Shown here piece after piece: positions 17,856 to 26,738 of a DNA stretch of 43,851 nucleotides (its first letter is position 1; each line of letters opens with the position of its first letter). The notes beneath the pieces are model-generated. The model saw only the letters and a program-made list of their open reading frames with translations. It made no database searches and was not told the DNA's origin. The stretch comes from an uncultured Actinomycetes bacterium (GTDB lineage Bacteria > Actinomycetota > Actinomycetes > Nanopelagicales > Nanopelagicaceae): positions 1 through 43,851 of the forward strand of contig CAIJKC010000034.1 in NCBI GenBank assembly GCA_903821145.1, given 5' to 3'. Made by a program: the position numbers and the translations under genes.

Positions 17856-18457
17856 TAGCGATTCTCGACTACGGATCTGGAAATCTTCGCTCTGCAGAAC
17901 GAGCCTTTGAACTCACAGGCCAGAAAGTCGTCATCACCTCTGATTCAGAGACTGCTCTCTCTGCCGATGGCCTTGTGGTCCCCGGCGTTGGTGCGTTTGG
18001 TGCCTGCATGGATCAACTCAATGCCATCGGGGGAGCTGAGATCATCCGAGAGCGAGTGAGCTCTGGCAAGGCAACTCTCGGGATTTGTGTTGGCATGCAG
18101 ATACTTTTCTCGTCAGGAAGTGAAAAGGGTGCTCATCAAGGCGTCGGAATCTTTGATGGTGAGGTATCGCTGATTGCGGCACCAGTGTTGCCACATATCG
18201 GTTGGAACTCCGTCTCAGTTGCGACTGGCTCACAACTCTTTGCTGGGATAGAAGATGAACTCTTTTACTTCGTTCATTCCTATGCGGCTAAGAGTGATCC
18301 AAGCCTGAATTCGGGATCGAAGGTGACCACCACCTCATACGGAGAGAGATTTGTAGCGGCGATTGAACGCGGACATGTCAGCGCAACTCAATTTCACCCA
18401 GAGAAGAGTGGAAATGCCGGTGCACGACTTATTCAGAATTGGGCAAAGAGCTTATGA
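17852..18457 (+). CDS. hisH: Imidazole glycerol phosphate synthase, glutaminase subunit
   Basis: HisH is a class I glutamine amidotransferase that supplies ammonia to HisF. The 201-residue sequence starts [13 protein letters not shown], the canonical N-terminus. It has the oxyanion region PGVGAFG, nucleophile C79 in LGICVGMQ, and the His/Glu pair H182 and E184 in TQFHPEKSG. The start is TTG, overlapping the hisB stop (TTGA). AAAGG (17841-17845) is 6 nt upstream and no better start exists. The partner hisF lies one gene downstream, and hisH also overlaps priA by 4 nt. Confidence 0.96.
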   Translation: MIAILDYGSGNLRSAERAFELTGQKVVITSDSETALSADGLVVPGVGAFGACMDQLNAIGGAEIIRERVSSGKATLGICVGMQILFSSGSEKGAHQGVGIFDGEVSLIAAPVLPHIGWNSVSVATGSQLFAGIEDELFYFVHSYAAKSDPSLNSGSKVTTTSYGERFVAAIERGHVSATQFHPEKSGNAGARLIQNWAKSL

Positions 18458-19176
18458 CCTCACTTGAACTACTTCCAGCTATTGATGTGAAAGACGGTAA
18501 GGCTGTGCGACTGGTGCAGGGAGAGCTCGCTGCCGAGAGCCAATATGGCGATCCGCGTGAAGTCGCTCTTGAGTTTCTTGCTGCAGGGGCGCAATGGATT
18601 CATCTGGTCGATCTTGATGCGGCATTTGGTATTGGTAGTAATGCCGCACTGCTTGAAGAGGTCATCAAGAGTGTTGATCTTCGTGTCGAGCTTTCAGGTG
18701 GTATCCGTGATGATGAGTCACTACGGCGAGCACTAGCCACTGGTTGTGAACGCGTGAATTTGGGTACGGCGGCACTTGAAGATCCCGAGTGGACTGCAAA
18801 GGTAATCGCTGAATTTGGTGATCGCATCGCAGTTGGACTTGATGTACGCGGCCATACACTGGCAGCGCGGGGCTGGACTCGTGAAGGTGGGGACCTCTTT
18901 GAAACTCTCGCCAGACTCGATCGTGATGGCTGTGCACGCTACATCGTTACTGATGTAGCAAAGGATGGCACCCTCACTGGTCCAAATCTTGAACTCTTGC
19001 GTGAGGTCTGCGCAGCGACTTCAAAGCCTGTTGTCGCAAGTGGAGGCGTATCGACACTCGCTGATCTTGAAGCGATCAAAGCTCTCACAAGTATTGGTGT
19101 TGAAGGTGCAATTGTTGGTAAGGCTCTCTACGCAGGAGCTTTCACCCTCCCCGAGGCGATTGCGACGTGCCGCTAG
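18454..19176 (+). CDS. priA: Bifunctional phosphoribosyl isomerase A (HisA/TrpF)
   Basis: PriA is the actinobacterial TIM-barrel isomerase that serves both the HisA step (ProFAR to PRFAR) and the TrpF step (phosphoribosyl anthranilate isomerisation). The 240-residue sequence closely follows mycobacterial PriA. D11 and R19 match in number. RGW (139-141) with GGDLFE corresponds to the loop that supplies the dual-substrate Arg and Trp, and D171 in [11 protein letters not shown] is the second catalytic Asp. The ATG at 18454 overlaps the hisH stop (ATGA) and is preferred over an upstream TTG. No trpF occurs among the adjacent trp genes, which supports the dual role. That role is inferred, not shown. 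Confidence 0.9.
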   Translation: MTSLELLPAIDVKDGKAVRLVQGELAAESQYGDPREVALEFLAAGAQWIHLVDLDAAFGIGSNAALLEEVIKSVDLRVELSGGIRDDESLRRALATGCERVNLGTAALEDPEWTAKVIAEFGDRIAVGLDVRGHTLAARGWTREGGDLFETLARLDRDGCARYIVTDVAKDGTLTGPNLELLREVCAATSKPVVASGGVSTLADLEAIKALTSIGVEGAIVGKALYAGAFTLPEAIATCR

Positions 19177-19934
19177 TGCTCGCTAAGCGAATCATCCCGT
19201 GCCTTGATGTCGCCGGTGGCCGTGTTGTTAAAGGTGTTAACTTTGAGAACTTGCGAGATGCGGGTGATCCAGTTGAACTTGCCAAGCTCTACGGGCAAGC
19301 CGGTGCAGATGAATTAACTTTTCTCGATATTTCAGCCTCAGTAGAAGATCGCTCCACAACGATCGAGATGGTGAGTCGTACCGCAGAACAGGTCTTCATT
19401 CCACTCACAGTAGGTGGTGGCATCCGGGAAGTGAAGGATGTTGATCAGTTACTACGCGCCGGTGCGGATAAAGTTTCGATCAACACTGCGGCGATTGCGA
19501 ATCCTGATCTCATCAATCAGATTGCAGATCGCTTCGGTAATCAAGTCTTAGTTCTTTCAGTAGATGCGCGCCGAGCGCCAACTCAATCTGGATTTGAAGT
19601 CACCACCCATGGTGGACGCAAAAGCGCGGGTATCGATGCATTGACGTGGGTTGAAGAAGGAATCAGACGTGGTGTGGGTGAGATTTTGCTTAATTCGATG
19701 GATGCCGATGGAACAGGCTCTGGCTTTGATCTGGAGATGATTCGGGCAGTTCGCGCGATCTCATCTGTGCCAGTGATAGCAAGTGGTGGCGCAGGAAAGC
19801 TCGATGACTTCTCAGCCGCTCTTGATGCCGGAGCTGATGCGCTCCTGGCGGCGAGTGTCTTTCACTTTGGAACCGTTACGATTCAAGCGGTGAAGGCAGA
19901 CCTTACCGCCAAGGGATATTCGATCCGCCTGTAG
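19167..19934 (+). CDS. hisF: Imidazole glycerol phosphate synthase, cyclase subunit
   Basis: HisF is the TIM-barrel partner of HisH. It uses ammonia from HisH to convert PRFAR to imidazole glycerol phosphate and AICAR. The 255-residue sequence has [16 protein letters not shown]-type N-terminal motif (catalytic D14), [37 protein letters not shown] (second catalytic Asp) and [13 protein letters not shown]. The GTG start at 19167 overlaps priA by 10 nt. A second GTG at 19176 overlaps the stop by a single base and is an equally possible start, three residues shorter. A 24-nt gap follows before hisI. Confidence 0.96.
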   Translation: MPLVLAKRIIPCLDVAGGRVVKGVNFENLRDAGDPVELAKLYGQAGADELTFLDISASVEDRSTTIEMVSRTAEQVFIPLTVGGGIREVKDVDQLLRAGADKVSINTAAIANPDLINQIADRFGNQVLVLSVDARRAPTQSGFEVTTHGGRKSAGIDALTWVEEGIRRGVGEILLNSMDADGTGSGFDLEMIRAVRAISSVPVIASGGAGKLDDFSAALDAGADALLAASVFHFGTVTIQAVKADLTAKGYSIRL

Positions 19935-19946
19935 CCGTTCATAGGG

Positions 19947-19952
19947 CAGAAT
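19947..19952 (+). promoter_or_regulatory. Weak -10-like box before hisI
   Basis: CAGAAT ends 6 nt before the hisI ATG, the same placement as the clear TAnnnT boxes elsewhere in the window. It departs from the consensus at the first base, so the call is weak. No Shine-Dalgarno is seen. Confidence 0.25.
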
Positions 19953-19958
19953 AGGCAC

Positions 19959-20318
19959 ATGACCTCGCCTTCTTCGAGCAGCCCGATCCTCCCTCGCGAG
20001 ATTGAGGCTATTTTTGAACGCGGTGAATTACTTGCGGCGATCGCTCAAGATCATCAGAGTGGTGACGTCCTCATGCTTGCGTGGATGAACCGCGAAGCGC
20101 TCATGCTCACCTTGGAGCGCTCCAGAGTTACATATTGGAGTAGAAGTAGGGGAGAGCTGTGGGAGAAGGGTTTGACCTCAGGTCACACTCAAAGGTTGAT
20201 ATCACTTTCCTATGATTGCGATGGCGATGCAGTTCTCTTGCACGTTGAGCAAGTTGGCGCGGCCTGTCACACGGGCGAGAAGAGTTGTTTTCACCGCAGG
20301 ATTGATCCACAGTCATGA
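19959..20318 (+). CDS. hisI: Phosphoribosyl-AMP cyclohydrolase
   Basis: HisI opens the purine ring of phosphoribosyl-AMP in the third step of histidine synthesis, using zinc. The 119-residue protein is the stand-alone cyclohydrolase without a fused HisE domain. Recognisable segments are [42 protein letters not shown] and the metal-ligand motif [12 protein letters not shown]. The stop overlaps the trpE ATG by 4 nt (ATGA), so the his and trp genes are translationally joined here. hisE and hisG are not in the window. Confidence 0.95.
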   Translation: MTSPSSSSPILPREIEAIFERGELLAAIAQDHQSGDVLMLAWMNREALMLTLERSRVTYWSRSRGELWEKGLTSGHTQRLISLSYDCDGDAVLLHVEQVGAACHTGEKSCFHRRIDPQS

Positions 20319-21805
20319 TGACCCTCGATGAGTTTCGCTCGCACGCACAATCAAACAACGTAATTCCGGTCTGGCGGACAATTCTCGCTGATCAAGAAAC
20401 ACCACTGACGGTCTATCGCAAACTTGCTGGACGCAGAAGTGGAACTTTTCTCTTGGAATCTGCTGAGCATGGCGGAACGTGGTCGCGTTACTCATTTATT
20501 GGTGTGAACAATCTGGCCACCCTCACTGAGGAAAATGGAGTCGCAGTGTGGAAGGGGAGAGCGCCTGCAGGAGTTCCCAAAGGTATTGATCCACTTGAAG
20601 CACTCAAGATCACTGCTGCTCACTTGAAGAGCCCAACGATTCCAGGACTTCCGCCTCTTACTGGAGGTCTTGTTGGATATGCAGGATATGAGATTGTTAG
20701 ACGGCTTGAGAAGATTCCACAGATTGCAGACAATGATGTTGAGCTGCCAGAAATCGCCTACATGCTCACTTCAGACCTTGCTGTCTTTGATCACTTAACG
20801 GGATCTCTCACGCTTATTGCAAATGCGATCAACTGGGATGGAACCTCAGCGAGAATCGATGAGGCTTATCAAGAGTCTCTTGCACGTTTAGATCAGATGG
20901 TTGCTGCGCTGAATACCCCAACAGCTCCAACTATCTTTGAACCGATGGAGAGATCGACCCCTGTATTTACTAGGAACATTACTTCAGATGATTATCGTGC
21001 GAAGGTAGAGCTCATCAAAGAAGAGATTCGAGCAGGTGAGGCCTTCCAGGTTGTCCTCTCACAACGCTTCACTATGGATGCGACAGCCGATGCCTTTGAT
21101 ATTTATCGCACACTTCGTCTTCGCAATCCAAGTCCCTATATGTATCTCTTTAGATTTGATGGCGGCCTTGAGATTGTTGGCTCCAGCCCTGAGGCGTTAG
21201 TAAAGATCACAGGCGATGAGGTCATGGTTCACCCCATTGCCGGAACTCGGCCAAGGTCGCATGATCCAGAGGTTGACCACCGCAATGGTGAAGAGCTCTT
21301 GGCTGATCCTAAGGAGCGAGCAGAGCACTTGATGCTTGTGGATCTTGGAAGAAATGACTTAGGGCGAGTATGTGAGCCAGGATCAGTTGAGGTTGTGGAG
21401 TTTATGCACCTTGAGCGTTACTCCCATGTGATGCATATTGTTTCAACAGTTATTGGAAAGCTCTCAAAGAAGTCGACACCTGCAGATGCGCTCTTTGCGG
21501 TCTTCCCGGCTGGAACCCTCTCCGGTGCGCCAAAGCCGCGAGCTATGGAGATCATCGAGAAGTTGGAACCTACTCGCCGGGGAATATACGGTGGAACAAT
21601 TGGTTACTTCGATTTCTGTGGAAATATCGACTCCTGTATAGCTATTCGTACTGCTGTCATCAAGGATGGCAAGGCATATGTTCAAGCCGGCGCAGGGATA
21701 GTTGCTGATTCAGTTGCTGAATCTGAAGATCTTGAGTGCCAGAGCAAAGCAGCTGCAGTCTTGGGTGCAATTGCATCTGCAAATACTTTAGTGAGGATTT
21801 CATGA
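20315..21805 (+). CDS. trpE: Anthranilate synthase component I
   Basis: TrpE makes anthranilate from chorismate, with ammonia supplied by the glutaminase TrpG, which is not encoded nearby. The 496-residue protein has the N-terminal feedback motif LLES (46-49), in which the Ser contacts inhibitory tryptophan in well-studied homologues, so end-product inhibition is expected. The chorismate-binding domain shows [29 protein letters not shown] and the C-terminal [29 protein letters not shown] and [11 protein letters not shown]. The length and LLES argue for TrpE rather than PabB. The start overlaps hisI, and the stop overlaps the next small gene by 4 nt. Confidence 0.96.
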   Translation: MMTLDEFRSHAQSNNVIPVWRTILADQETPLTVYRKLAGRRSGTFLLESAEHGGTWSRYSFIGVNNLATLTEENGVAVWKGRAPAGVPKGIDPLEALKITAAHLKSPTIPGLPPLTGGLVGYAGYEIVRRLEKIPQIADNDVELPEIAYMLTSDLAVFDHLTGSLTLIANAINWDGTSARIDEAYQESLARLDQMVAALNTPTAPTIFEPMERSTPVFTRNITSDDYRAKVELIKEEIRAGEAFQVVLSQRFTMDATADAFDIYRTLRLRNPSPYMYLFRFDGGLEIVGSSPEALVKITGDEVMVHPIAGTRPRSHDPEVDHRNGEELLADPKERAEHLMLVDLGRNDLGRVCEPGSVEVVEFMHLERYSHVMHIVSTVIGKLSKKSTPADALFAVFPAGTLSGAPKPRAMEIIEKLEPTRRGIYGGTIGYFDFCGNIDSCIAIRTAVIKDGKAYVQAGAGIVADSVAESEDLECQSKAAAVLGAIASANTLVRIS

Positions 21806-21951
21806 GTAAGAGTCTGGTTCTGATGATAATGATTATTTTTGCTGGACTCCTCTTAAGGCGTTCTGTGAAGGGCGAGAAGAAGCGTACGTATGATCGCAAG
21901 CCACAGACACCGTGGTCATCACTTAACGAAGACAAGGATCCGACGTTGTGA
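21802..21951 (+). CDS. 49-residue single-pass membrane protein between trpE and trpC
   Basis: This small gene is supported by a Shine-Dalgarno (GAGGA, 21793-21797, 4 nt before the ATG) and by 4-nt overlaps with both neighbours (ATGA with trpE, GTGA with trpC). The product has one hydrophobic segment at residues 4-18, then a basic, polar tail (RRSVKGEKKR...) predicted to be cytoplasmic, with PWSSL near the end. Its function is not known. Actinobacteria often encode a larger 'Trp operon-associated' membrane protein at this position, and this may be a reduced analogue. I do not recognise a family in the sequence itself. Confidence 0.75.
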   Translation: MSKSLVLMIMIIFAGLLLRRSVKGEKKRTYDRKPQTPWSSLNEDKDPTL

Positions 21952-22721
21952 GCGATGTCCTCACCTCGATCATTGAAGGCGTCTTAGAAGATCTAGAGCG
22001 TCGCACTATTCCGCTTGTTCAGTTGCAAGCACAGCTTCGTGATGCCGGACCTCTGCGCGGTGCGAAGTTGGCGCTGGGCGGATCCGGAATGAAGATTATT
22101 TCAGAAGTGAAGCGAGCATCGCCATCGAAGGGTGATCTAAGCGCCATTACAGATCCAATCGGCTTGGCACTCACCTATGAGGAGGCTGGTGCCAGTGTGG
22201 TCAGCGTCCTCACAGAGGAACGTAGATTTAAAGGATCGATCAAAGATTTTACCGATGTCAGATCTGCCGTTTCTATACCGATGCTGCGCAAAGACTTTAT
22301 CGTTACTGAATATCAAGTGATTGAGTCTCGAGTACTGGGCGCAGATCTGCTGCTCTTAATAGTTGCTGGATTGACGCAATCGCAATATGTTGATTTTCAT
22401 CAGATGGCTTATGAATTAGGGATGGATGTTTTAGTTGAGATCCACAATCAAGAGGAGCTTGAGCGGGCGATGGCGGCAAGCCCATCTATCATTGGGGTTA
22501 ACTCCCGCAATTTGAAGACCCTTGATGTAAGCCCTGCGGCATTTCATGAGCTTCTTCCGATGATCCCAGCCGGGATCATTCGCGTCGCCGAATCTGGAAT
22601 CTCAGAGCGGGCCGAGGTTGAGATGGTCCAAGAACTTGGGGCAGATGCCATATTGGTGGGGGAGACTCTGGTTAAGGCAGGAAACGCTCGTGAGGCAATA
22701 TCTAGACTGCTCGGTTTATAG
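21948..22721 (+). CDS. trpC: Indole-3-glycerol phosphate synthase
   Basis: TrpC closes the indole ring, converting CdRP to indole-3-glycerol phosphate. The 257-residue TIM-barrel protein shows [13 protein letters not shown] (catalytic Lys), [63 protein letters not shown] and [12 protein letters not shown]. These are all expected for a monofunctional IGPS without a fused TrpF domain. The GTG start overlaps the preceding small gene. A 20-nt gap follows, containing the presumed trpB promoter. Confidence 0.97.
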   Translation: MSDVLTSIIEGVLEDLERRTIPLVQLQAQLRDAGPLRGAKLALGGSGMKIISEVKRASPSKGDLSAITDPIGLALTYEEAGASVVSVLTEERRFKGSIKDFTDVRSAVSIPMLRKDFIVTEYQVIESRVLGADLLLLIVAGLTQSQYVDFHQMAYELGMDVLVEIHNQEELERAMAASPSIIGVNSRNLKTLDVSPAAFHELLPMIPAGIIRVAESGISERAEVEMVQELGADAILVGETLVKAGNAREAISRLLGL

Positions 22722-22729
22722 GCTGCTGG

Positions 22730-22735
22730 TACTTT
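22730..22735 (+). promoter_or_regulatory. Putative leaderless -10 box of trpB (TACTTT)
   Basis: TACTTT fits TAnnnT and ends 6 nt before the trpB ATG. The 20-nt trpC-trpB gap has no Shine-Dalgarno. This suggests an internal promoter that lets trpBA (and following genes) be transcribed separately from hisI-trpEC. No clear -35 is seen. Confidence 0.55.
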
Positions 22736-22741
22736 AAGCCT

Positions 22742-23950
22742 ATGAATCCAGAGGCAACGATTGATAAGTCAGCAATTCTGGGCCACTTCGGCAGCTACGG
22801 CGGCCGCTTTGTGCCAGAGGCTCTGATCGGCGCGCTCGATCAATTAGAGGCTGCTCACCTTGCCGCAAAGAGTGATCCATCATTCCAAGCAGAGCTCGCT
22901 GAACTTCATCGCACGTACACCGGCCGTCCAAGCATCATCACTGAAGTCAAGCGCTTTGCCGAGCATGCAGGTGGTGCACGGATATTTTTGAAGCGCGAAG
23001 ATCTTAATCACACAGGCAGTCACAAGATCAACAATGTTTTAGGTCAGGCACTCCTCACCAAGCGCATGGGCAAGAAGCGAATTATTGCTGAAACCGGAGC
23101 GGGCCAACATGGTGTTGCATCAGCAACAGCTGCTGCATTGATGGGACTTGAATGTGTTGTCTATATGGGCGAGGAAGATACGAAGCGCCAGGCGCTCAAC
23201 GTTGCTCGTATGAAGCTGCTCGGCGCTGAAGTTGTTCCAGTGACTCAAGGATCTAGGACGCTTAAAGATGCAATCAATGAGGCGATGCGTGACTGGGTCA
23301 CCAACGTCGAAACTACCCATTATCTTCTTGGAACAGTTGCCGGCCCTCATCCATTTCCCGAGATGGTTCGCGATTTCCACCGTGTGATAGGTGTTGAAGC
23401 ACGAGAGCAGATGCTCGCCGAGGTTGGACGTCTTCCAGACGCTGTTCTTGCATGTGTGGGTGGTGGATCCAATGCCATCGGTATCTGGCATCCCTTTATC
23501 GATGATGCAGGTGTTCGGCTAATCGGTTTTGAAGCTGGCGGAAGTGGTGTTGAAACTGGCAAGCATGCAGCGACCATCACCGGTGGTTCACCTGGTGTCC
23601 TGCACGGAACTCGCACATACGTCTTGCAGGATGCCAATGGCCAAACCATTGAGTCACATTCGATCTCAGCTGGCTTGGATTACCCAGGTGTTGGGCCTGA
23701 GCATGCATATCTGCATGACATTGGCCGCGCTGAGTATCGTGCGATCAATGATGATCAGGCTATGGAGGCCTTCTCTCTACTTTCTCGCACTGAAGGAATC
23801 ATTCCTGCGATTGAGACGGCACATGCTTTGGCTGGCGCTTTAATCATTGGCCGCGAACTGGGCCCGGATGCAATCTTGCTGATAAACCATTCTGGCCGCG
23901 GCGATAAAGATGTTCAAACAGCCGCGCAATACTTTGGAATCCCGCTCTAA
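22742..23950 (+). CDS. trpB: Tryptophan synthase beta subunit
   Basis: TrpB joins indole and serine to make tryptophan, using PLP. The 402-residue sequence starts with [16 protein letters not shown], typical of TrpB1. The PLP lysine is K95 in [11 protein letters not shown]. The indole-tunnel and phosphate-binding segments [14 protein letters not shown] and [10 protein letters not shown], and the C-terminal [12 protein letters not shown], are present. The length is that of TrpB1, the form that needs the alpha subunit, whose gene follows after 5 nt. The predicted leaderless start makes this the head of a possible sub-operon. Confidence 0.97.
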   Translation: MNPEATIDKSAILGHFGSYGGRFVPEALIGALDQLEAAHLAAKSDPSFQAELAELHRTYTGRPSIITEVKRFAEHAGGARIFLKREDLNHTGSHKINNVLGQALLTKRMGKKRIIAETGAGQHGVASATAAALMGLECVVYMGEEDTKRQALNVARMKLLGAEVVPVTQGSRTLKDAINEAMRDWVTNVETTHYLLGTVAGPHPFPEMVRDFHRVIGVEAREQMLAEVGRLPDAVLACVGGGSNAIGIWHPFIDDAGVRLIGFEAGGSGVETGKHAATITGGSPGVLHGTRTYVLQDANGQTIESHSISAGLDYPGVGPEHAYLHDIGRAEYRAINDDQAMEAFSLLSRTEGIIPAIETAHALAGALIIGRELGPDAILLINHSGRGDKDVQTAAQYFGIPL

Positions 23951-23955
23951 TAGAT

Positions 23956-24756
23956 ATGTACTCCACTCCACTCTCCGAACTCTTCATTCACACGAAGGCC
24001 GAGAATCGCGCTGCCCTTATTGGGTATTTACCTGCTGGATTTCCGACGATTGCAGATTCCTCCAAAGTGATTGCTGCGATGGTTGAGGGTGGTGTTGACG
24101 CAATTGAGATCGGATTCCCTTATAGCGATCCGGTTATGGATGGCCCTGTTATTCAAAATGCTGCCGAGCAGTCTTTGAAGAATGGAACAGGCGCATCTGA
24201 TGTCTTTGATCTGATGGCGGCGACAACAAAACTTGGTGTTCCTGCCGTTGTCATGACGTATTGGAATCCTATTGAGCGATACGGCGTGGAAGCTTTTGCA
24301 CAATCCTTGAAGGCTGCAGGTGGATCAGGTGTCATCACGCCCGATCTCACTGTAGAAGAGTCAACGCAGTGGTCCCAAGCCTCGCAAGATTCACAGATTA
24401 ATCGCATTTACGTTGTTGCGCCGAGCACATCAGAGGCCAGAATGCCATTGGTGACTTCACAGTGCTCTGGATTTATTTATGCCGCATCCCTCATGGGAGT
24501 CACTGGAACACGTAACTCTGTTTCGGGAGATGCTCGCGCTCTTGTAGCGCGCATTAGATCCACAAGTGATTTACCGGTTGCGGTCGGACTTGGGGTATCA
24601 AACGCAGCCCAGGCCCATGAAGTTGCAGATTACGCCGATGGCGTCATTGTTGGATCAGCTTTTATTCGCGAGGTGCAAGAGAGCGTAAATATTGAAGAGG
24701 CTTGCGAGCGAGTTAGAGAACTTGCACGTTCACTTTCACAAGGGGTCCGCCGGTGA
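23956..24756 (+). CDS. trpA: Tryptophan synthase alpha subunit
   Basis: TrpA cleaves indole-3-glycerol phosphate and channels indole to TrpB. The 266-residue TIM barrel carries the catalytic acids in AIEIGFPYSDPVMDGP (E51 and D62). It also has IQNAAEQSLKNG, YWNPIERYG, FIYAASLMGVTGTR and VAVGLGVSNAAQA. The ATG at 23956 lies 5 nt after trpB. The stop overlaps the GTG of the next gene (GTGA), so the MauE/DsbA/lgt genes are joined to the trp operon. Confidence 0.96.
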   Translation: MYSTPLSELFIHTKAENRAALIGYLPAGFPTIADSSKVIAAMVEGGVDAIEIGFPYSDPVMDGPVIQNAAEQSLKNGTGASDVFDLMAATTKLGVPAVVMTYWNPIERYGVEAFAQSLKAAGGSGVITPDLTVEESTQWSQASQDSQINRIYVVAPSTSEARMPLVTSQCSGFIYAASLMGVTGTRNSVSGDARALVARIRSTSDLPVAVGLGVSNAAQAHEVADYADGVIVGSAFIREVQESVNIEEACERVRELARSLSQGVRR

Positions 24757-25241
24757 AAAATTTTAAAGCGGTCCAACCCTGGCTCACTCTCGCTGGTCGG
24801 ATTCTGCTTGGCGTCGTTCTTATTCTCGCCGGCTACCTCAAGGCTAAGTCGCCCGATCAAGCGCAGATGGCCGTTCGCGCTTATGAGTTATTGCCGATAT
24901 CACTTGCCAACTTTTTTGGTCTTGCGCTGCCGTGGTGTGAAATGGGAGCTGGCCTACTTCTGGTGGTTGGGCTCTCGGTTCGGTACGCGGCCATTTTCGG
25001 CGGATTACTCATGCTCCTTTTTGTTGGAGCTATCTCCCAGGCGTGGGCTCGTGGTCTGAGCATCGATTGTGGTTGTTTCGGTGGTGGAGGACAGGTAGCA
25101 GCGGGTCACACTAAGTATCTTCAGGAAATTCTGAGAGATTTAGGCCTGACGCTGACCGCGGTTTTTCTCTACCGCTACCCGCAGGGTAAGTTAGGTTTTG
25201 AAAGAGAGAGCGCGCCAACCCAAGGAGATGCCGTTGACTGA
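24753..25241 (+). CDS. MauE/DoxX-like membrane protein
   Basis: The 162-residue product has four hydrophobic segments (about 12-28, 50-75, 78-97 and 128-142) and the motif DCGCFGGG (C106, C108), typical of the MauE/DoxX membrane superfamily. MauE proteins are thought to pass reducing or oxidising equivalents to extracytoplasmic thiol proteins, much like DsbB, DsbD or VKOR. The next gene encodes a DsbA-like protein with a CPNC site, so the two probably form a thiol-redox pair; this is inference. The GTG start overlaps trpA. The 3' end overlaps the DsbA-like gene by 8 nt. Confidence 0.8.
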   Translation: MKNFKAVQPWLTLAGRILLGVVLILAGYLKAKSPDQAQMAVRAYELLPISLANFFGLALPWCEMGAGLLLVVGLSVRYAAIFGGLLMLLFVGAISQAWARGLSIDCGCFGGGGQVAAGHTKYLQEILRDLGLTLTAVFLYRYPQGKLGFERESAPTQGDAVD

Positions 25242-25920
25242 GAAGAAGAAGACCGCTAAAAAGACAAAGGACAATACGACTCGTAATTTAACGATTGGCA
25301 TGGTCCTCTTCGTTGTTGTCATCGGAGTGGCTTTCTCCGTCCTCTCCAATAAGACAAATAGTCATGTTTCCATCCCTTCTGCAGTCTCTGCCACTGATGG
25401 GTATGGAATTGTCATTAACAAGGATGCAAAGGTTCGCGTTGATATTTGGGAAGATTTCCAGTGCCCTAATTGCCGCAACTTTGAGACAGTGGCTGGAAAT
25501 TATCTGAATGGTCTAGCGCGAGATGGAAAGATTAAAGCTGTGTTTCATCCGTTGACATTTATCGGACCTGAGTCAATTCTGGCTGCGGCAGCTGCCGCCT
25601 GCACCTCAGATCAAGGAAAATTCCTGGATATGCATACTGCCCTGTATAACAATCAGCCATCAACCGAAAATTCTGGTGCCTGGACGAATATTAAGTTGAA
25701 GCTTCTGGCCATTACCGCAGGCGATACAAGCAAGAGTACTCAGTCGTGCATTGATTCAGGTAAATATACAAACTGGACGAATAACGTCGCTGCAGATGGC
25801 GCAAAGAAGAATGTCAATGCAACTCCAACGGTCTTTATCAATGGAGTTCAACTCAATCAAGCGCACTATCTTAATCTCCCAGCACTCCAAGCAGATTTAG
25901 CGGCAGCCGGAGTTAAGTAA
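25234..25920 (+). CDS. DsbA-like membrane-anchored thiol oxidoreductase
   Basis: This 228-residue protein has a basic N-terminus, one membrane anchor (about residues 18-37) and an extracytoplasmic thioredoxin fold. The active site is CPNC (C77-C80) in DFQCPNC, with the cis-Pro loop ATPTVFING further on. It belongs to the DSBA-like thioredoxin_4 group common in actinobacteria and likely oxidises or isomerises disulfides in exported proteins. The start is placed at TTG 25234, because AAGGAG (25222-25227) is 6 nt upstream. The in-frame ATG at 25228 directly abuts that Shine-Dalgarno and is less likely. It probably works with the MauE-like protein encoded just before. Confidence 0.88.
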   Translation: MTEKKKTAKKTKDNTTRNLTIGMVLFVVVIGVAFSVLSNKTNSHVSIPSAVSATDGYGIVINKDAKVRVDIWEDFQCPNCRNFETVAGNYLNGLARDGKIKAVFHPLTFIGPESILAAAAAACTSDQGKFLDMHTALYNNQPSTENSGAWTNIKLKLLAITAGDTSKSTQSCIDSGKYTNWTNNVAADGAKKNVNATPTVFINGVQLNQAHYLNLPALQADLAAAGVK

Positions 25921-25924
25921 CCGA

Positions 25925-26734
25925 GTGGAGAGTTTCATCCCGACGCCAACGCACTCTGCGTTGGCGTTTGGTCCTTTTACACTTCACTACTATGCGCTCT
26001 GCATTCTCGTGGGCGTAATTGTCGCCCTCATCATTGGACGAAGTCGCTACACACAAATGGGCGCTGACCCAGATGAGATTACGGATATCGCCATATTCGC
26101 TATCCCTGCAGGAATTGTTGGCGGACGGCTCTATCACGTTCTCACCTCGCCACAGAGGTACTTTGGCAAAGATGGCCATCCACTCGATGCCATCAAAATT
26201 TGGGATGGCGGTATGGGTATCTGGGGAGCGATTGCCCTCGGGACTCTGGTCGCTTATCTCGTCTTCAGATCACATGCTCGATCAGCAAGCTTTGCAACCT
26301 TTGCCGATGCCCTTGCTCCTGGCTTACTTCTTGCTCAAGGTATAGGCCGCATTGGCAATTGGTTTAACGGTGAACTTTTTGGTGGGCCAACCAAGCTTCC
26401 GTGGGGCCTTGAAATACCGCAGCCACTTCGCCCACCTGGTTTTGAAAGTTTTTCAACCTTCCACCCGACCTTTCTCTATGAGGCTCTCTGGTGTTTCCTC
26501 TGCGCGGGGGTACTTATTTATCTCACCCCTAGATTCAAGACCAGGCCAGGAAATATTTTCTACGCCTATATCGCGCTCTATTGTCTGGGGCGCTCGGGAA
26601 CGGAGTATCTGCGCATTGACGCGGCGGAGCATATCTTTGGCTTGCGACTCAATCAGTGGGTGAGCCTGCTCGGATTAATTTCTGCAGTGTTCACCTTGTC
26701 ACGACGCAAAGAAATAAGGGGAGAGGTAGACTGA
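25925..26734 (+). CDS. lgt: Prolipoprotein diacylglyceryl transferase
   Basis: Lgt transfers diacylglycerol from phosphatidylglycerol to the lipobox cysteine of prelipoproteins, before LspA cleavage. The 269-residue integral membrane protein shows the family signature GRIGNWFNGELFGGPT, with the substrate-binding Arg and Asn, plus an early HYYALCILVG segment and PTFLYEALWC. About seven membrane helices are expected. The GTG start is 4 nt after the DsbA-like gene. The trpA-(dsbA)-lgt association is familiar from actinobacteria. The last codons contain the TAGACT box proposed to drive the next gene. Confidence 0.95.
   Translation: MESFIPTPTHSALAFGPFTLHYYALCILVGVIVALIIGRSRYTQMGADPDEITDIAIFAIPAGIVGGRLYHVLTSPQRYFGKDGHPLDAIKIWDGGMGIWGAIALGTLVAYLVFRSHARSASFATFADALAPGLLLAQGIGRIGNWFNGELFGGPTKLPWGLEIPQPLRPPGFESFSTFHPTFLYEALWCFLCAGVLIYLTPRFKTRPGNIFYAYIALYCLGRSGTEYLRIDAAEHIFGLRLNQWVSLLGLISAVFTLSRRKEIRGEVD
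26727..26732 (+). promoter_or_regulatory. Putative leaderless -10 box of the VIT gene (TAGACT)
   Basis: TAGACT lies within the final codons of lgt and ends 6 nt before the ATG of the VIT-family gene. A GAGG (26733-26736) follows but is only 2 nt from the ATG, too close for a good Shine-Dalgarno. The spacing matches the sepF, hisD and trpB cases. Confidence 0.55.
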
Positions 26735-26738
26735 GGCC

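Noticed and set aside
18439-18453. Upstream TTG start for priA
   Set aside because: The ATG at 18454 overlaps the hisH stop in the common ATGA manner and matches known PriA N-termini and residue numbering.
20300-20330. Trp leader peptide or attenuator before trpE
   Set aside because: trpE overlaps hisI by 4 nt, so there is no room for a leader, and no Trp-codon cluster with hairpins is present.
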